DNA of 64,000 bases from NCBI RefSeq assembly GCF_000340435.2, contig NZ_CP011883.2, positions 124,001 to 188,000 on the forward strand, written 5' to 3'. Below are positions 15,899 through 24,157 of the stretch, in pieces; position 1 is the stretch's first letter, and every line of letters begins with the position of its first letter. Both the position numbers and the translations under genes were made by a program. The notes beneath the pieces were generated by a model. That model was not told where the DNA came from, made no database searches, and saw only the letters and a program-made list of their open reading frames with translations. The DNA comes from Mycobacterium haemophilum DSM 44634. GTDB lineage: Bacteria > Actinomycetota > Actinomycetes > Mycobacteriales > Mycobacteriaceae.

Positions 15899-18800
15899 TC
15901 ACTCTTGATCGGGTTGCACGATACCGACAGCTTTGTTTAACCACTGGGGTGCCAGTACCGAGACTGCGGTGGCTCCTGCCGTGGCAGTAATCACGCCTGA
16001 CCAGGCGACCGGACCAAGCGGTGTGCACCCGAAAAACTGGCTGATCACCGGGGTTTGAATGATGCCGATTAAGACACCCGCGCTGCCCAGGGCGGTTGCC
16101 ACGACGAGCGGGCTGTGGCGTCGTGCGAGCAGGGTCTGCGCCAGCTGCGTCGTCACCAATGCGGTCAATCCCATTGTTGCCGTTCGTCGTTCGGTTCCTG
16201 GCGTCCAGCGTCCGATGGCCCAGGCCGCGGTTGCGCCGGCGGCCGTGACCACGCCGCGGCTGACGATCTGGCGCATCAGCGGCGCGTCGAGCGAGGGTGT
16301 AGGCCCGGTCAGTACCTCGCGTTGGTGTGTTCGTCGCGCTTCGTCGTCGGTTTGATATTCGTCCTCGTCGGGTTCTTCGTATTGCGAGGTAACGGCGACC
16401 GCCAGCGCGGGGAACATATCGGTGAGTAGGTTCACCAACAGCAGTTGACGGGTCCCCACCGGCGCTCGTCCAGCGCCGAACGCCGTCCCGATGATGGTAA
16501 AGACAACTTCGCCGACATTGCCGCCGACCAGAATCGTGACCGCGTCACGCACGCCCGCCCACATGCTGCGGCCTTCGACCAGGGCATCGAGCAATACACC
16601 CAGATCGTCGTCGGTCAAGACGATGTCGGCGGCGCCGCGGGCGGCTGAAGAACCGCGACCGCTCACCCCGATGCCCACGTCGGCCATCCGGATGGCGGCG
16701 GCGTCGTTGGCGCCGTCACCGACCATCGCCGTCACTCGCCCGCAGCGCTGCAACGCCGCCACAATCTGCACCTTTTGTTCCGGGCTGACCCGGGCGAAGA
16801 CCTGTACGTCAGCGGCAAGTTTGGCGCATGCGTCCTCGTCGAGGCCGATAAGTTCGGCGCCGGTCACTACCCGCGCATCCGGTGGCAGGCCCAACTGGCC
16901 GGCGATGGCCCGTGCGGTGATGGGGTGGTCGCCGGTGATCAGCACGACGTTGCGTTTGGCGTCCACCAACGCTTCGATCAACGGACGTGAGGATGGCCGT
17001 GCGGTGTCCGCTAGTCCGATATAGCCGATCAGCTCGAGGTCATGCGCGGCAGCGTCAACGGCTTCGGCATCGGTGTCGTCATCGTCGGTGGTGTCGTGGT
17101 CCCAGAAGCGTTGCGCCACAGCCAGAACGCGTAGGCCTTGCTTGGCGAGGTTGTGCACCAAGGACTCGGCATGCGAAACGTCGGCTTCCGGATCGGCGAA
17201 CCGGCAACGCGGCAGGATCTTTTCCGGAGCACCCTTGAGCATCAGCATCGGCGCCTTACCATTGCCGGTGGTTCCGATTGCCGCAGCGTAGCCGCGGCTG
17301 GACTCGAACGGTACCTCGGCGAGCAGCGTCCAGTCCGAATCGGTATGGCCGTTAAGCGAACTCGCTGCCGTGAGGATCGCCTCGTCGGTGGCGTGCGCGT
17401 GGCCCTGCCCGTCGTGCGGTTGGGTGGACGCCCGCGCGGCGTCCCGCAGCACCGCAGCAGAGCGCGGATCGGTGGTGTCGGGAAGCGGATCGTGTGGCCT
17501 ACTCGTGCTCGGCACCGCGCAGACGACGCGCAGCCGATTCTCGGTGAGCGTGCCGGTCTTGTCGAAACATATAGTGTCGACGCGGCCCAGGGCTTCGATA
17601 GTGCGGGGCGAGCGGACCAGCGCACCCCTCGCCGTCAAACGCTGGGCCGCGGCGAGCTGGGAGAGGGTGGCCACCAAGGGCAGGCCTTCCGGGACGGCGG
17701 CCACGGCGATTGCGACACCATCGGCGACTGCTTGACGCAGTGATGCGCGGCGCAGCAAAGCCAAACCCGTCACCGCGGCGCCACCGGCCAGCGTCAGCGG
17801 AAGGACCTTGCTGGTCAGCTCCCGCAGCCGTGCTTGCACTCCGGCCGACGTTTCCACATCGGCGACCGCCGAGATCGCGCGGTGCGCGGCGGTGCCGACC
17901 CCGGTGGCCACCACGATCGCGCGGGCACGTCCTGCCACGATCGCGCTGCCTTCGAACAGCATGCTGGCCCGATCGGCGTCGTTGACGGCGACGGGGTCCA
18001 CTCGCTTGTCCACTGGCAACGACTCCCCGGTGAGCAACGACTCATCGACTTCGAGGTCCTCGGCCACTAACACGCGGGCATCCGCCGGCACCACTTCCGG
18101 CGCGGCCAGGTCGATCACATCGCCGGGCCGCAGCGACTTGGCGGACACCGTGACCGTCCGGGTGGCGTGCTGTGCCGCCTCCAATCGACGCCGCGTCGTC
18201 GCCACCGCCGGGACAACGACGCGGCGCACCAACTGGTCCTGCTCGGCGAACAGCTCGGCGGCAGCCGCCTCGGCCCGCAACCGTTGCACGCCACCGGTAA
18301 TCGCGTTGACGGTCATCACGCCCGCGACCAAAAGGGCGTCGACATTGCTGCCAACAATCGCTGACGCAGCTGCCCCGACGGCCAGGATGGGAGTCAGCGG
18401 GTCGGCGAGCTCATGCCGGGTCGCGGCCGCCAGCCGAGCCAGGTTGGTTGCGGGTTTACGCAGCGGCGACAACGCCCTGGTGTAGGACAAGTCGTCGAGA
18501 CGGCGTCGCCAATCCGGGGTACCAGGCTCGACGGCCAACGGTCGTGCGCCGCCTGCCAGTCGCGAGTAAACGATCTCGGGGTCCAGCGCGTGCCAGGCGG
18601 TCAGCGGTTGCGGGGTGGGATCCGGCAGCCGAAGCACCTTGTTGGCCGAGACGGCGCCGGTCACCAATGCGGTCGCTGCGGCCGCATTGACCGGACTAAA
18701 CCAGCGCCGCAAGGTAATTGGGCTAGCGGCTTTGCTGCCAGCGCCCCCGGTGATCAGCAGCAGCCCGGCCAGGGTGGTGCCGCCCTGAGCAAGGTGCACC

Positions 18801-20743
18801 GACGATACACTGGCCGACCGGGCCACGGGCAGCGCCGACAGGATCCGCACTGCCGCAGCCAAATCGGTGCCGGTGATGATGTCCGCGGTCCACGGTGTAG
18901 CCGCATGGGGATCGTCGAGGGCGACCCCGACGTCGGCGATGGCAAGTGCGGCCAGCGTATCGGTCGATGCGAAGTCCCGGTGCACGGCGGTGATCAGCAA
19001 CACCGGCCCACGATCGGTGCGCAGCTCACGTACCAACTTCAGCAGCGGGGTACCTGGCGGATGCGTCGCGCCGACGCTGGCGGAAAGATCTTCGGTGCCA
19101 GCTACATGACGCAAGACCACTCGCGCTCCAGTTCGGTGCGCGGTCTGCAGCAGCGGGATCGCATAGGGGTCGACCTCCCAGCCGACGTCGACACCGCCGA
19201 CGCACTCGCCATCGACCACCAAGTCTGCGTGCTCACGGCCCTGGGCGGGCGTTGCCGACGGCCCCTGCAGTGGCACCCATCTCAGCCGCGCGCCAGTGGC
19301 CGGCAACTCGTCGGGGTCGGGCTCGGGTGCCCGCTCACCGTGCAGCAGCGCGTCGGCAACCTCATAGACGCGGTCGTCGTCCCAGCCGGGCGCATTTCCC
19401 CGGGCAAGCAACACCGCGCGGTGATCACCACGCAATGCGGCGCCGTCGATGACGACCACCTTCACCCGGTCCAGGCGGCGCAGCGCGCCTGGATCGAGCA
19501 CCAGTTGCCCGGCGTTGGCCAGCCCGCGACCCAGTATCGCCGCGAACGCTTGCCGGCCCATATGCGCCGCTCTTGGCACCCCGGCCAGGATCGCGCCGGC
19601 CGCGTCTTCGGTGCCACCGCCGGCGAGCAAAGCGCTCGCCGCGGCAATCAACGAACCGTTGGCCGCCGAATCGACATAGCTCTCCACAGGTCCTTTCATG
19701 GACCCTTTTGCGGTGTCGATTGCTGCGTCGATTGATCCGCCGACCACGACGTGCGACGCCTCACCCGCCGCCGCGGCTGCCCAGTTGTGGCGCGGGGCAT
19801 GCGATTTCGCTCCGGCCGACGAGATCACGGGGACCACCGGCGCTTGCGGCCGCTTGAGTGAGGCCAGTTGAGGCTCTCGGTCTCGCCACACCCGTCGGTG
19901 AGCCGCCGCCTCGGAGAGCTGCAGGCCACGTTGCGCCAGATCCAGCAGCGGTGTGCCGACCGCTTGGGTCAGCCCGTTCGCCGCCGCTGTGGTAGCGCTG
20001 AGTGCAATATCGGTGCCCACTCGACCCAATCGTGACTCCAGCAGTGACACCATGCGCGGTTGATGATTGACCAGAGCTGCCGCGGCCCGGGTAGTTTGCG
20101 GCGCGGCGGGCAGTCGGGCGACCCAGCCGGTAACTGCGGCACTCAACGCGACAAGGTCCATTGCTGCGGCGGTTAGCGGCACCAGAATTGCCAGCGGGTT
20201 ACCCGGGTCGGCAAATGGCGCCACCTTGGGTGCCGACCCCGGCCCGGTCAAAGCTAAGTCGGCGGCCAGGGCAACAACCACGTCACGCACCCTGCCCAAG
20301 ACAACGTCGCTATCCGCGTCCTTGTCGAGTTCGATTACTAACCGGCCCAATGAGCCCTCGACATGGGCCTTGGCCACGCCCGGAATCCGGCGAACCGGCT
20401 CCTCGACGACCGCTGCATGCTCGTGCCAGCGGGGGAACGACAGCAGCGGATCCAGGTCCAGGTGCACACGCTCGCCGCTGTGCCAGCGCACCGGCGGCTC
20501 GACCCGGTTGGCGGAGCCATTCGGCGAATTCGACGAATGGCCCGACCCGAGCGCTCGGCCGGTGGATTGAGCCACCGACTGCACCAGCGGGCCAGCGAAC
20601 TCGACGACCGGGCTGGCCAGCATCTGCACTGTGTCGGCAGCCCCAGCCGCCGCATGCGCCCCGGCCCGCACCACCTGCGCTGCTCCACCGGTCACGCCAC
20701 CGACCACACTGCCCACCAGGTCGGTCACCTGCGGAATCTTCAT
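15899..20743 (-). CDS. ctpI: Large P-type cation-transporting ATPase CtpI
   Basis: 1614 residues, close to M. tuberculosis CtpI (about 1630). The N-terminal ~700 residues hold metal-binding-like and degenerate ATPase-like segments specific to this subfamily. The catalytic core has the actuator loop 'DESLLTGESLPVDKR' (~900), the phosphorylated Asp in 'CFDKTGTLTENRLR' (~1059), and the hinge 'VGDGANDAAAIRMADVGIG' (~1346), with C-terminal membrane helices ('LLLVNLLTDMFPALAVAV'). It is probably a metal-cation pump; the ion is not established. The ATG at 20743 is preceded by AAGG and a run of decamer repeats. Orientation and position match the Rv0107c region. Confidence 0.96.
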   Translation of the reverse strand: MKIPQVTDLVGSVVGGVTGGAAQVVRAGAHAAAGAADTVQMLASPVVEFAGPLVQSVAQSTGRALGSGHSSNSPNGSANRVEPPVRWHSGERVHLDLDPLLSFPRWHEHAAVVEEPVRRIPGVAKAHVEGSLGRLVIELDKDADSDVVLGRVRDVVVALAADLALTGPGSAPKVAPFADPGNPLAILVPLTAAAMDLVALSAAVTGWVARLPAAPQTTRAAAALVNHQPRMVSLLESRLGRVGTDIALSATTAAANGLTQAVGTPLLDLAQRGLQLSEAAAHRRVWRDREPQLASLKRPQAPVVPVISSAGAKSHAPRHNWAAAAAGEASHVVVGGSIDAAIDTAKGSMKGPVESYVDSAANGSLIAAASALLAGGGTEDAAGAILAGVPRAAHMGRQAFAAILGRGLANAGQLVLDPGALRRLDRVKVVVIDGAALRGDHRAVLLARGNAPGWDDDRVYEVADALLHGERAPEPDPDELPATGARLRWVPLQGPSATPAQGREHADLVVDGECVGGVDVGWEVDPYAIPLLQTAHRTGARVVLRHVAGTEDLSASVGATHPPGTPLLKLVRELRTDRGPVLLITAVHRDFASTDTLAALAIADVGVALDDPHAATPWTADIITGTDLAAAVRILSALPVARSASVSSVHLAQGGTTLAGLLLITGGAGSKAASPITLRRWFSPVNAAAATALVTGAVSANKVLRLPDPTPQPLTAWHALDPEIVYSRLAGGARPLAVEPGTPDWRRRLDDLSYTRALSPLRKPATNLARLAAATRHELADPLTPILAVGAAASAIVGSNVDALLVAGVMTVNAITGGVQRLRAEAAAAELFAEQDQLVRRVVVPAVATTRRRLEAAQHATRTVTVSAKSLRPGDVIDLAAPEVVPADARVLVAEDLEVDESLLTGESLPVDKRVDPVAVNDADRASMLFEGSAIVAGRARAIVVATGVGTAAHRAISAVADVETSAGVQARLRELTSKVLPLTLAGGAAVTGLALLRRASLRQAVADGVAIAVAAVPEGLPLVATLSQLAAAQRLTARGALVRSPRTIEALGRVDTICFDKTGTLTENRLRVVCAVPSTSRPHDPLPDTTDPRSAAVLRDAARASTQPHDGQGHAHATDEAILTAASSLNGHTDSDWTLLAEVPFESSRGYAAAIGTTGNGKAPMLMLKGAPEKILPRCRFADPEADVSHAESLVHNLAKQGLRVLAVAQRFWDHDTTDDDDTDAEAVDAAAHDLELIGYIGLADTARPSSRPLIEALVDAKRNVVLITGDHPITARAIAGQLGLPPDARVVTGAELIGLDEDACAKLAADVQVFARVSPEQKVQIVAALQRCGRVTAMVGDGANDAAAIRMADVGIGVSGRGSSAARGAADIVLTDDDLGVLLDALVEGRSMWAGVRDAVTILVGGNVGEVVFTIIGTAFGAGRAPVGTRQLLLVNLLTDMFPALAVAVTSQYEEPDEDEYQTDDEARRTHQREVLTGPTPSLDAPLMRQIVSRGVVTAAGATAAWAIGRWTPGTERRTATMGLTALVTTQLAQTLLARRHSPLVVATALGSAGVLIGIIQTPVISQFFGCTPLGPVAWSGVITATAGATAVSVLAPQWLNKAVGIVQPDQE

Positions 20744-20750
20744 TCCTTAC

Positions 20751-20820
20751 CCTTCAAGCCCCTTCAAACCCCTTCAAGCCCCTTTAAAACCCGTCAAACC
20801 CTTCAAGACCCGTCAAACGT
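20751..20820 (-). repeat. Seven degenerate decamer repeats in the ctpI leader
   Basis: Seven consecutive 10-base units of the type CCTTCAAGCC / CCTTCAAACC (plus strand) start 8 bases upstream of the ctpI ATG. On the coding strand they read GGCTTGAAGG / GGTTTGAAGG, so most units carry a GAAGGGG- or GACGGG-like purine run resembling a ribosome-binding site. The three units nearest the gene are the most regular; the distal ones have substitutions. No other copy was noticed in the window. Confidence 0.85.
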
Positions 20821-20964
20821 CGCTACCGCGCCTAATCCTGCTGGCGTCTCCCCGACATGTCTACCGACAGGCCCATAGATAGGCGAGCAAGCAACATCGG
20901 TGGCTGCGTAGGTGCTGGGCTTTCGCTGAGCTACGAGGGGGTAATCGCCGCACCGTGAGGAGCC

Positions 20965-21939
20965 TCACCGGCTCAACGGCAAACCGAACGCGCTAAACAG
21001 CGCCGGATCGAGAAAGACGGTGAGGGCAGCGGTGCCGGGAGTGAGGACGTGAATGGAATGGGCCCGCATGACGTGGTCGGAGCTGCCGGCGCTGCGGCGG
21101 TATTCGGCAACAGCGGGCTGTGCGTTTGCAGCGGTCGGGATCAGCGCCACGTCGCCCCGCTTGGCGAAAGCACGGGCGGAAAGGAAGCGCAGCACAGTGT
21201 CTCGACCGGTGAACCACACCGGCAGCGGCGGCATTTCGAGTTTGACGTCGGCTTGCAGCAGCTTGGTAAGGGCGGCCATATCCGCGTTTTCAAACGCCGC
21301 ACAGTAGCGGTCCAGCAATGCACGCCGTTCGGCCGGATTGTCCCAGTCGGGCTCGACCGCGTCTTCCTCGGTGGCGGAGACCTCGGCGAGGCGGGCGCGG
21401 GCCCGCTGCAACGAGCTGTTGACCGCGGTGGGCGTGGTTTCTAGGAGCTCGGCAACTTCGGCGGCGCTGAACTGTACGACGTCGCGCAGGATCAACACGG
21501 CTCGCTGCCGCGCCGGCAGCTCGTGCAGGGCCGTCATCACAGCCAGACGCACACTTTGCCGGACGGCGAAGGCCGTCTCTGGGGTCTCTCGCAGCAAGGC
21601 GTCGGGGATCGGTTCTAGCCACCGATGGGTGCCGCCATTGCCGTCGAGACTGGCATCCGGGTCGACCGAGGCTGCAGCCGGTGGGCCTAGCCCGGCGGGC
21701 AGTACCCGGCGGGCTCGGTGTTCTAGCGCCCGCAGGCACGCGGTCGTCGCGATCCGATACAGCCAGGTCCGCAGCGCCGCGCGTTCCTCGAACTCCGGGT
21801 AGCCACGCCAGCCGCGCAGGTAGGTCTCCTGGACAAGGTCCTCGGCGTCGTGCACCGAACCGAGCATGCGGTAACAGTGCGCGATCAACTCGCTACGAAA
21901 CGGCGCCGCCCGCTCGATGAAATCCTGCTGAGCCGGCAC
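20965..21939 (-). CDS. ECF RNA polymerase sigma factor, SigG-like, with C-terminal SnoaL domain
   Basis: 324 residues from GTG 21939, which follows a good ribosome-binding site (AGGAGAACG). Region 2 is 'LIAHCYRMLGSVHDAEDLVQ', region 4 is 'LPARQRAVLILRDVVQFSAA' with 'SSLQRARARLAEV', and the last ~110 residues are a SnoaL-like domain ending in 'FSAFGLPLSR', as in SigG and related ECF factors that have no classical anti-sigma factor. An upstream ATG at 22026 would add 29 poorly conserved residues. It is divergent from a broken SDR and a DUF899 gene, a common neighbourhood for this group, which may be its regulon. Confidence 0.88.
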   Translation of the reverse strand: MPAQQDFIERAAPFRSELIAHCYRMLGSVHDAEDLVQETYLRGWRGYPEFEERAALRTWLYRIATTACLRALEHRARRVLPAGLGPPAAASVDPDASLDGNGGTHRWLEPIPDALLRETPETAFAVRQSVRLAVMTALHELPARQRAVLILRDVVQFSAAEVAELLETTPTAVNSSLQRARARLAEVSATEEDAVEPDWDNPAERRALLDRYCAAFENADMAALTKLLQADVKLEMPPLPVWFTGRDTVLRFLSARAFAKRGDVALIPTAANAQPAVAEYRRSAGSSDHVMRAHSIHVLTPGTAALTVFLDPALFSAFGLPLSR

Positions 21940-22128
21940 GGTCGTTCTCCTATCTGGGTTCCCTGTCCGTGGCGCGGGGTCCGAAACGCTACACCAGTAC
22001 AGAGACATTCGAGGGCAGAAATTCATCGGTCAGTAGCGATGAATTCGGGCGCCGCACCGTATCGGAATTAATGCGAGCGAGAGCCGTTCGACGGCTCCAA
22101 GCAGTTGACGCCGAAAGCGAGAAGGATC

Positions 22129-22822
22129 GTGAAGCAGCCCGTGAAAACCCACGCCAATCATCTCGTCGGCACGACGGCGATCGTGACAGGCGCGAGTCGT
22201 GGATTCGGCCGCGCCATCGTCGCGGCGTTGTTGACCGCCGGCGCCCATGTCATCGGTGTCGCGCGTACCGATACCGATCTTGCCGCGCTACGCGACGAGC
22301 TAGGCGACGGATTTACCGCGGCAGCCGGCGACGCCGCCGATCCGGCGATGGCTGTCCGGCTACTCGACGAGTATCGGCCGCGCACACTGGTTTTGTGTGC
22401 CGGGGCCACCCCGCAATTGACTCCGCTACCAGACCAGAGCTGGGAGAGCTTCAGCCAGAACTGGAATGTGGATGTCGCGCAGGCGTTTCACTGGACCCGC
22501 CATGCGCTACGCCAGGGCTAAAGCTACCGTCCGATTCATCACCAGCTACGCGGCCAGCGAAGCAGAGCGGGTCGGGCTGGGGATCGGCTTCGTGTCCGTG
22601 CTCCCGCAACTGACTCCCGCCACTGATCTGGGCGCCAAAGCCATTGCCGCCTATGCCAAGCGGCAAGGTGTTGACGTTGAGACGTTCGTGCAGGCTGGCG
22701 GACCCGCGCTCAGCGCGGAGCAAGTTGGTCGGTCGGTCGTGGGGCTCGCCGCCGGCGAGCTCCACGACCACAGTGCATACCTATTGACAGCCGCCGGCCT
22801 GTCGCCGTTGGCAAGCTACTGA
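22129..22822 (+). pseudogene. SDR gene with an internal deletion and frameshift
   Basis: The 5' part (from GTG 22129 after GAAGGA) encodes an SDR N-terminus: 'IVTGASRGFGRAIVAALLTA', 'LVLCAGATPQLTPLPDQSWE' and 'NWNVDVAQAFHWTRHALRQ', then stops at 22519-22521. The remainder is in another frame: 'RYARAKATVRFITSYAASEA' (including the YxxxK site) to 'LSPLASY', ending at 22822. About 25 residues that would carry the catalytic Ser are missing at the junction near 22505-22515, together with the frame change. The downstream coding part is otherwise well preserved, so the lesion is probably recent. Confidence 0.8.
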
Positions 22823-22837
22823 AAGGTGGACAAGGCA

Positions 22838-23572
22838 ATGAACGCACCTCCGATTGTGTCGGCTCGTGAGTGGGCGGCCGCGCATCAGCAACTGCTGGTC
22901 AAGGAGAAGGAACTGACCCGGGCCCGGGACGCGTTGGCGGCCCTGCGCCGGCGGATGCCATGGCTGGCCATCGACCAGGAATACGAGTTCGACGGGCCGC
23001 AGGGCATCGTGAGCCTGCCGGACCTGTTCGGCGGCCGTCGTCAGCTGATCGTTTACCGCGCCTTCTTCGAACCCGGCGTGGATGGCTGGCCCAACCATGC
23101 CTGCCGTGGCTGCTCGATGATTGCCGATCATGTGGGTCACCTTGCCCACCTAAACGCTCGCGATACCACGCTGGTGTTCGCCTCGCGGGCGCCGCAATCC
23201 GACATCGAGCGCCTGAAAGCGCGGATGGGCTGGAAGATGCCGTGGTATACCATCACCGACAGCTTCGACGCCGACTTCGGCGTAGCTGAATGGCACGGGA
23301 CCAATGCATTCATCCGCGACGGCGCCCGGGTGTTTCGTACCTACTTCATCAACAACCGCGGCGATGAGGTACTGGGCAACACCTGGAGCTTCCTGGACAT
23401 GACGGCGCTAGGGCGCCAGGAGCAGTGGGAGGACTCGCCCGAGGGCTACCCGCGGACCGCGCCGTACGAGTGGTGGAATTGGCACGACGAATATGGCGAA
23501 CACACGCCGTCACGATGGTTTGGTGAGCCCGATCCTAACGATCCCAGCGACCCGCGACCGCCGCGCCGCTAA
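22838..23572 (+). CDS. DUF899 family thioredoxin-fold protein
   Basis: 244 residues. 'LVKEKELTRARDALAALRRR', 'EFDGPQGIVSLPDLFGGRRQ' and 'HACRGCSMIADHVGHLAHL' are the family's signature; the CxxC in 'ACRGC' resembles a thioredoxin-like site. The function is unknown, though the fold suggests a redox role. ATG 22838 is preferred because AAAGGTGG lies 8 bases upstream; a GTG at 22826 is in frame but overlaps that site. It follows the broken SDR by 15 bases and would have been in its operon, divergent from the sigma factor. Confidence 0.88.
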   Translation: MNAPPIVSAREWAAAHQQLLVKEKELTRARDALAALRRRMPWLAIDQEYEFDGPQGIVSLPDLFGGRRQLIVYRAFFEPGVDGWPNHACRGCSMIADHVGHLAHLNARDTTLVFASRAPQSDIERLKARMGWKMPWYTITDSFDADFGVAEWHGTNAFIRDGARVFRTYFINNRGDEVLGNTWSFLDMTALGRQEQWEDSPEGYPRTAPYEWWNWHDEYGEHTPSRWFGEPDPNDPSDPRPPRR

Positions 23573-23615
23573 ACAGACGCTAAAGCGACCCGCAATTCGG
23601 CCTACGAAGGCTGGC

Positions 23616-23867
23616 TTACAAGTATCGGTGGTTTGACCTGCCAACGTGGTACCCAGCGGGGAAAGACTTCTCGATCACCTGCAGTCGATGGTCCACTCTG
23701 GACTCGAGCTCGAGAACGACGCAGCTATCGCTGACGGTTTTCGATTCGAGAACTATGTACCGTTCACCGTCGCCATTGACATCGGTGATCGGGTCACCAG
23801 AGTGCAATGCTTCGACGGGCACCAACTCTGGGGTTCCGTGTGACTCCACGAAAACACAGTAAGTCAA
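23616..23867 (-). CDS. Small hypothetical protein
   Basis: 83 residues, not recognised. The composition is balanced and acidic ('VESHGTPELVPVEALHSGD', 'ITDVNGDGERYIVLESKTV', 'SCVVLELESRVDHRLQVIEK'), with alternating hydrophobic residues suggesting beta strands, unlike the Arg/Ser-rich shadow ORFs around it. It is convergent with the DUF899 gene. No clear ribosome-binding site or conserved neighbour supports it. Confidence 0.4.
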   Translation of the reverse strand: MTYCVFVESHGTPELVPVEALHSGDPITDVNGDGERYIVLESKTVSDSCVVLELESRVDHRLQVIEKSFPAGYHVGRSNHRYL

Positions 23868-24157
23868 CTCGACGAGACAGGGAACACCCTCAGTTGAGGC
23901 GGAATCTGACGGCTGAACTGGGGCGCGGCCCGGCTAGTCTGCGTTTTTCAGTGAGCGTGACCAGCCAACGATGCGGGAGTCCTTGCCGGACAAGGCTCTT
24001 CGCTTGCGTTAGCTGCCGCGGTGCACTGCGGCGCCGGTGTCAACCTCGCGTTGCTTAAAGAACACGCTGATGCGAGAGATCAGGCCGTCGATGTGGATCC
24101 GGCTGGCCCGAGATAGCAGAACCCCAGATAGGAAGCCTGGCATGGGGAAACCGTGGC
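23868..24157. other. Upstream region of the acyltransferase gene
   Basis: About 290 bases without a convincing ORF. An AGGAAG at 24130-24135 precedes an ATG at 24142 that is out of frame with the acyltransferase. Confidence 0.35.

Noticed and set aside
18413..19735. 440-codon plus-strand ORF inside ctpI
   Set aside because: Antisense to the P-type ATPase body, whose motifs are complete; composition is that of a GC-rich shadow frame.
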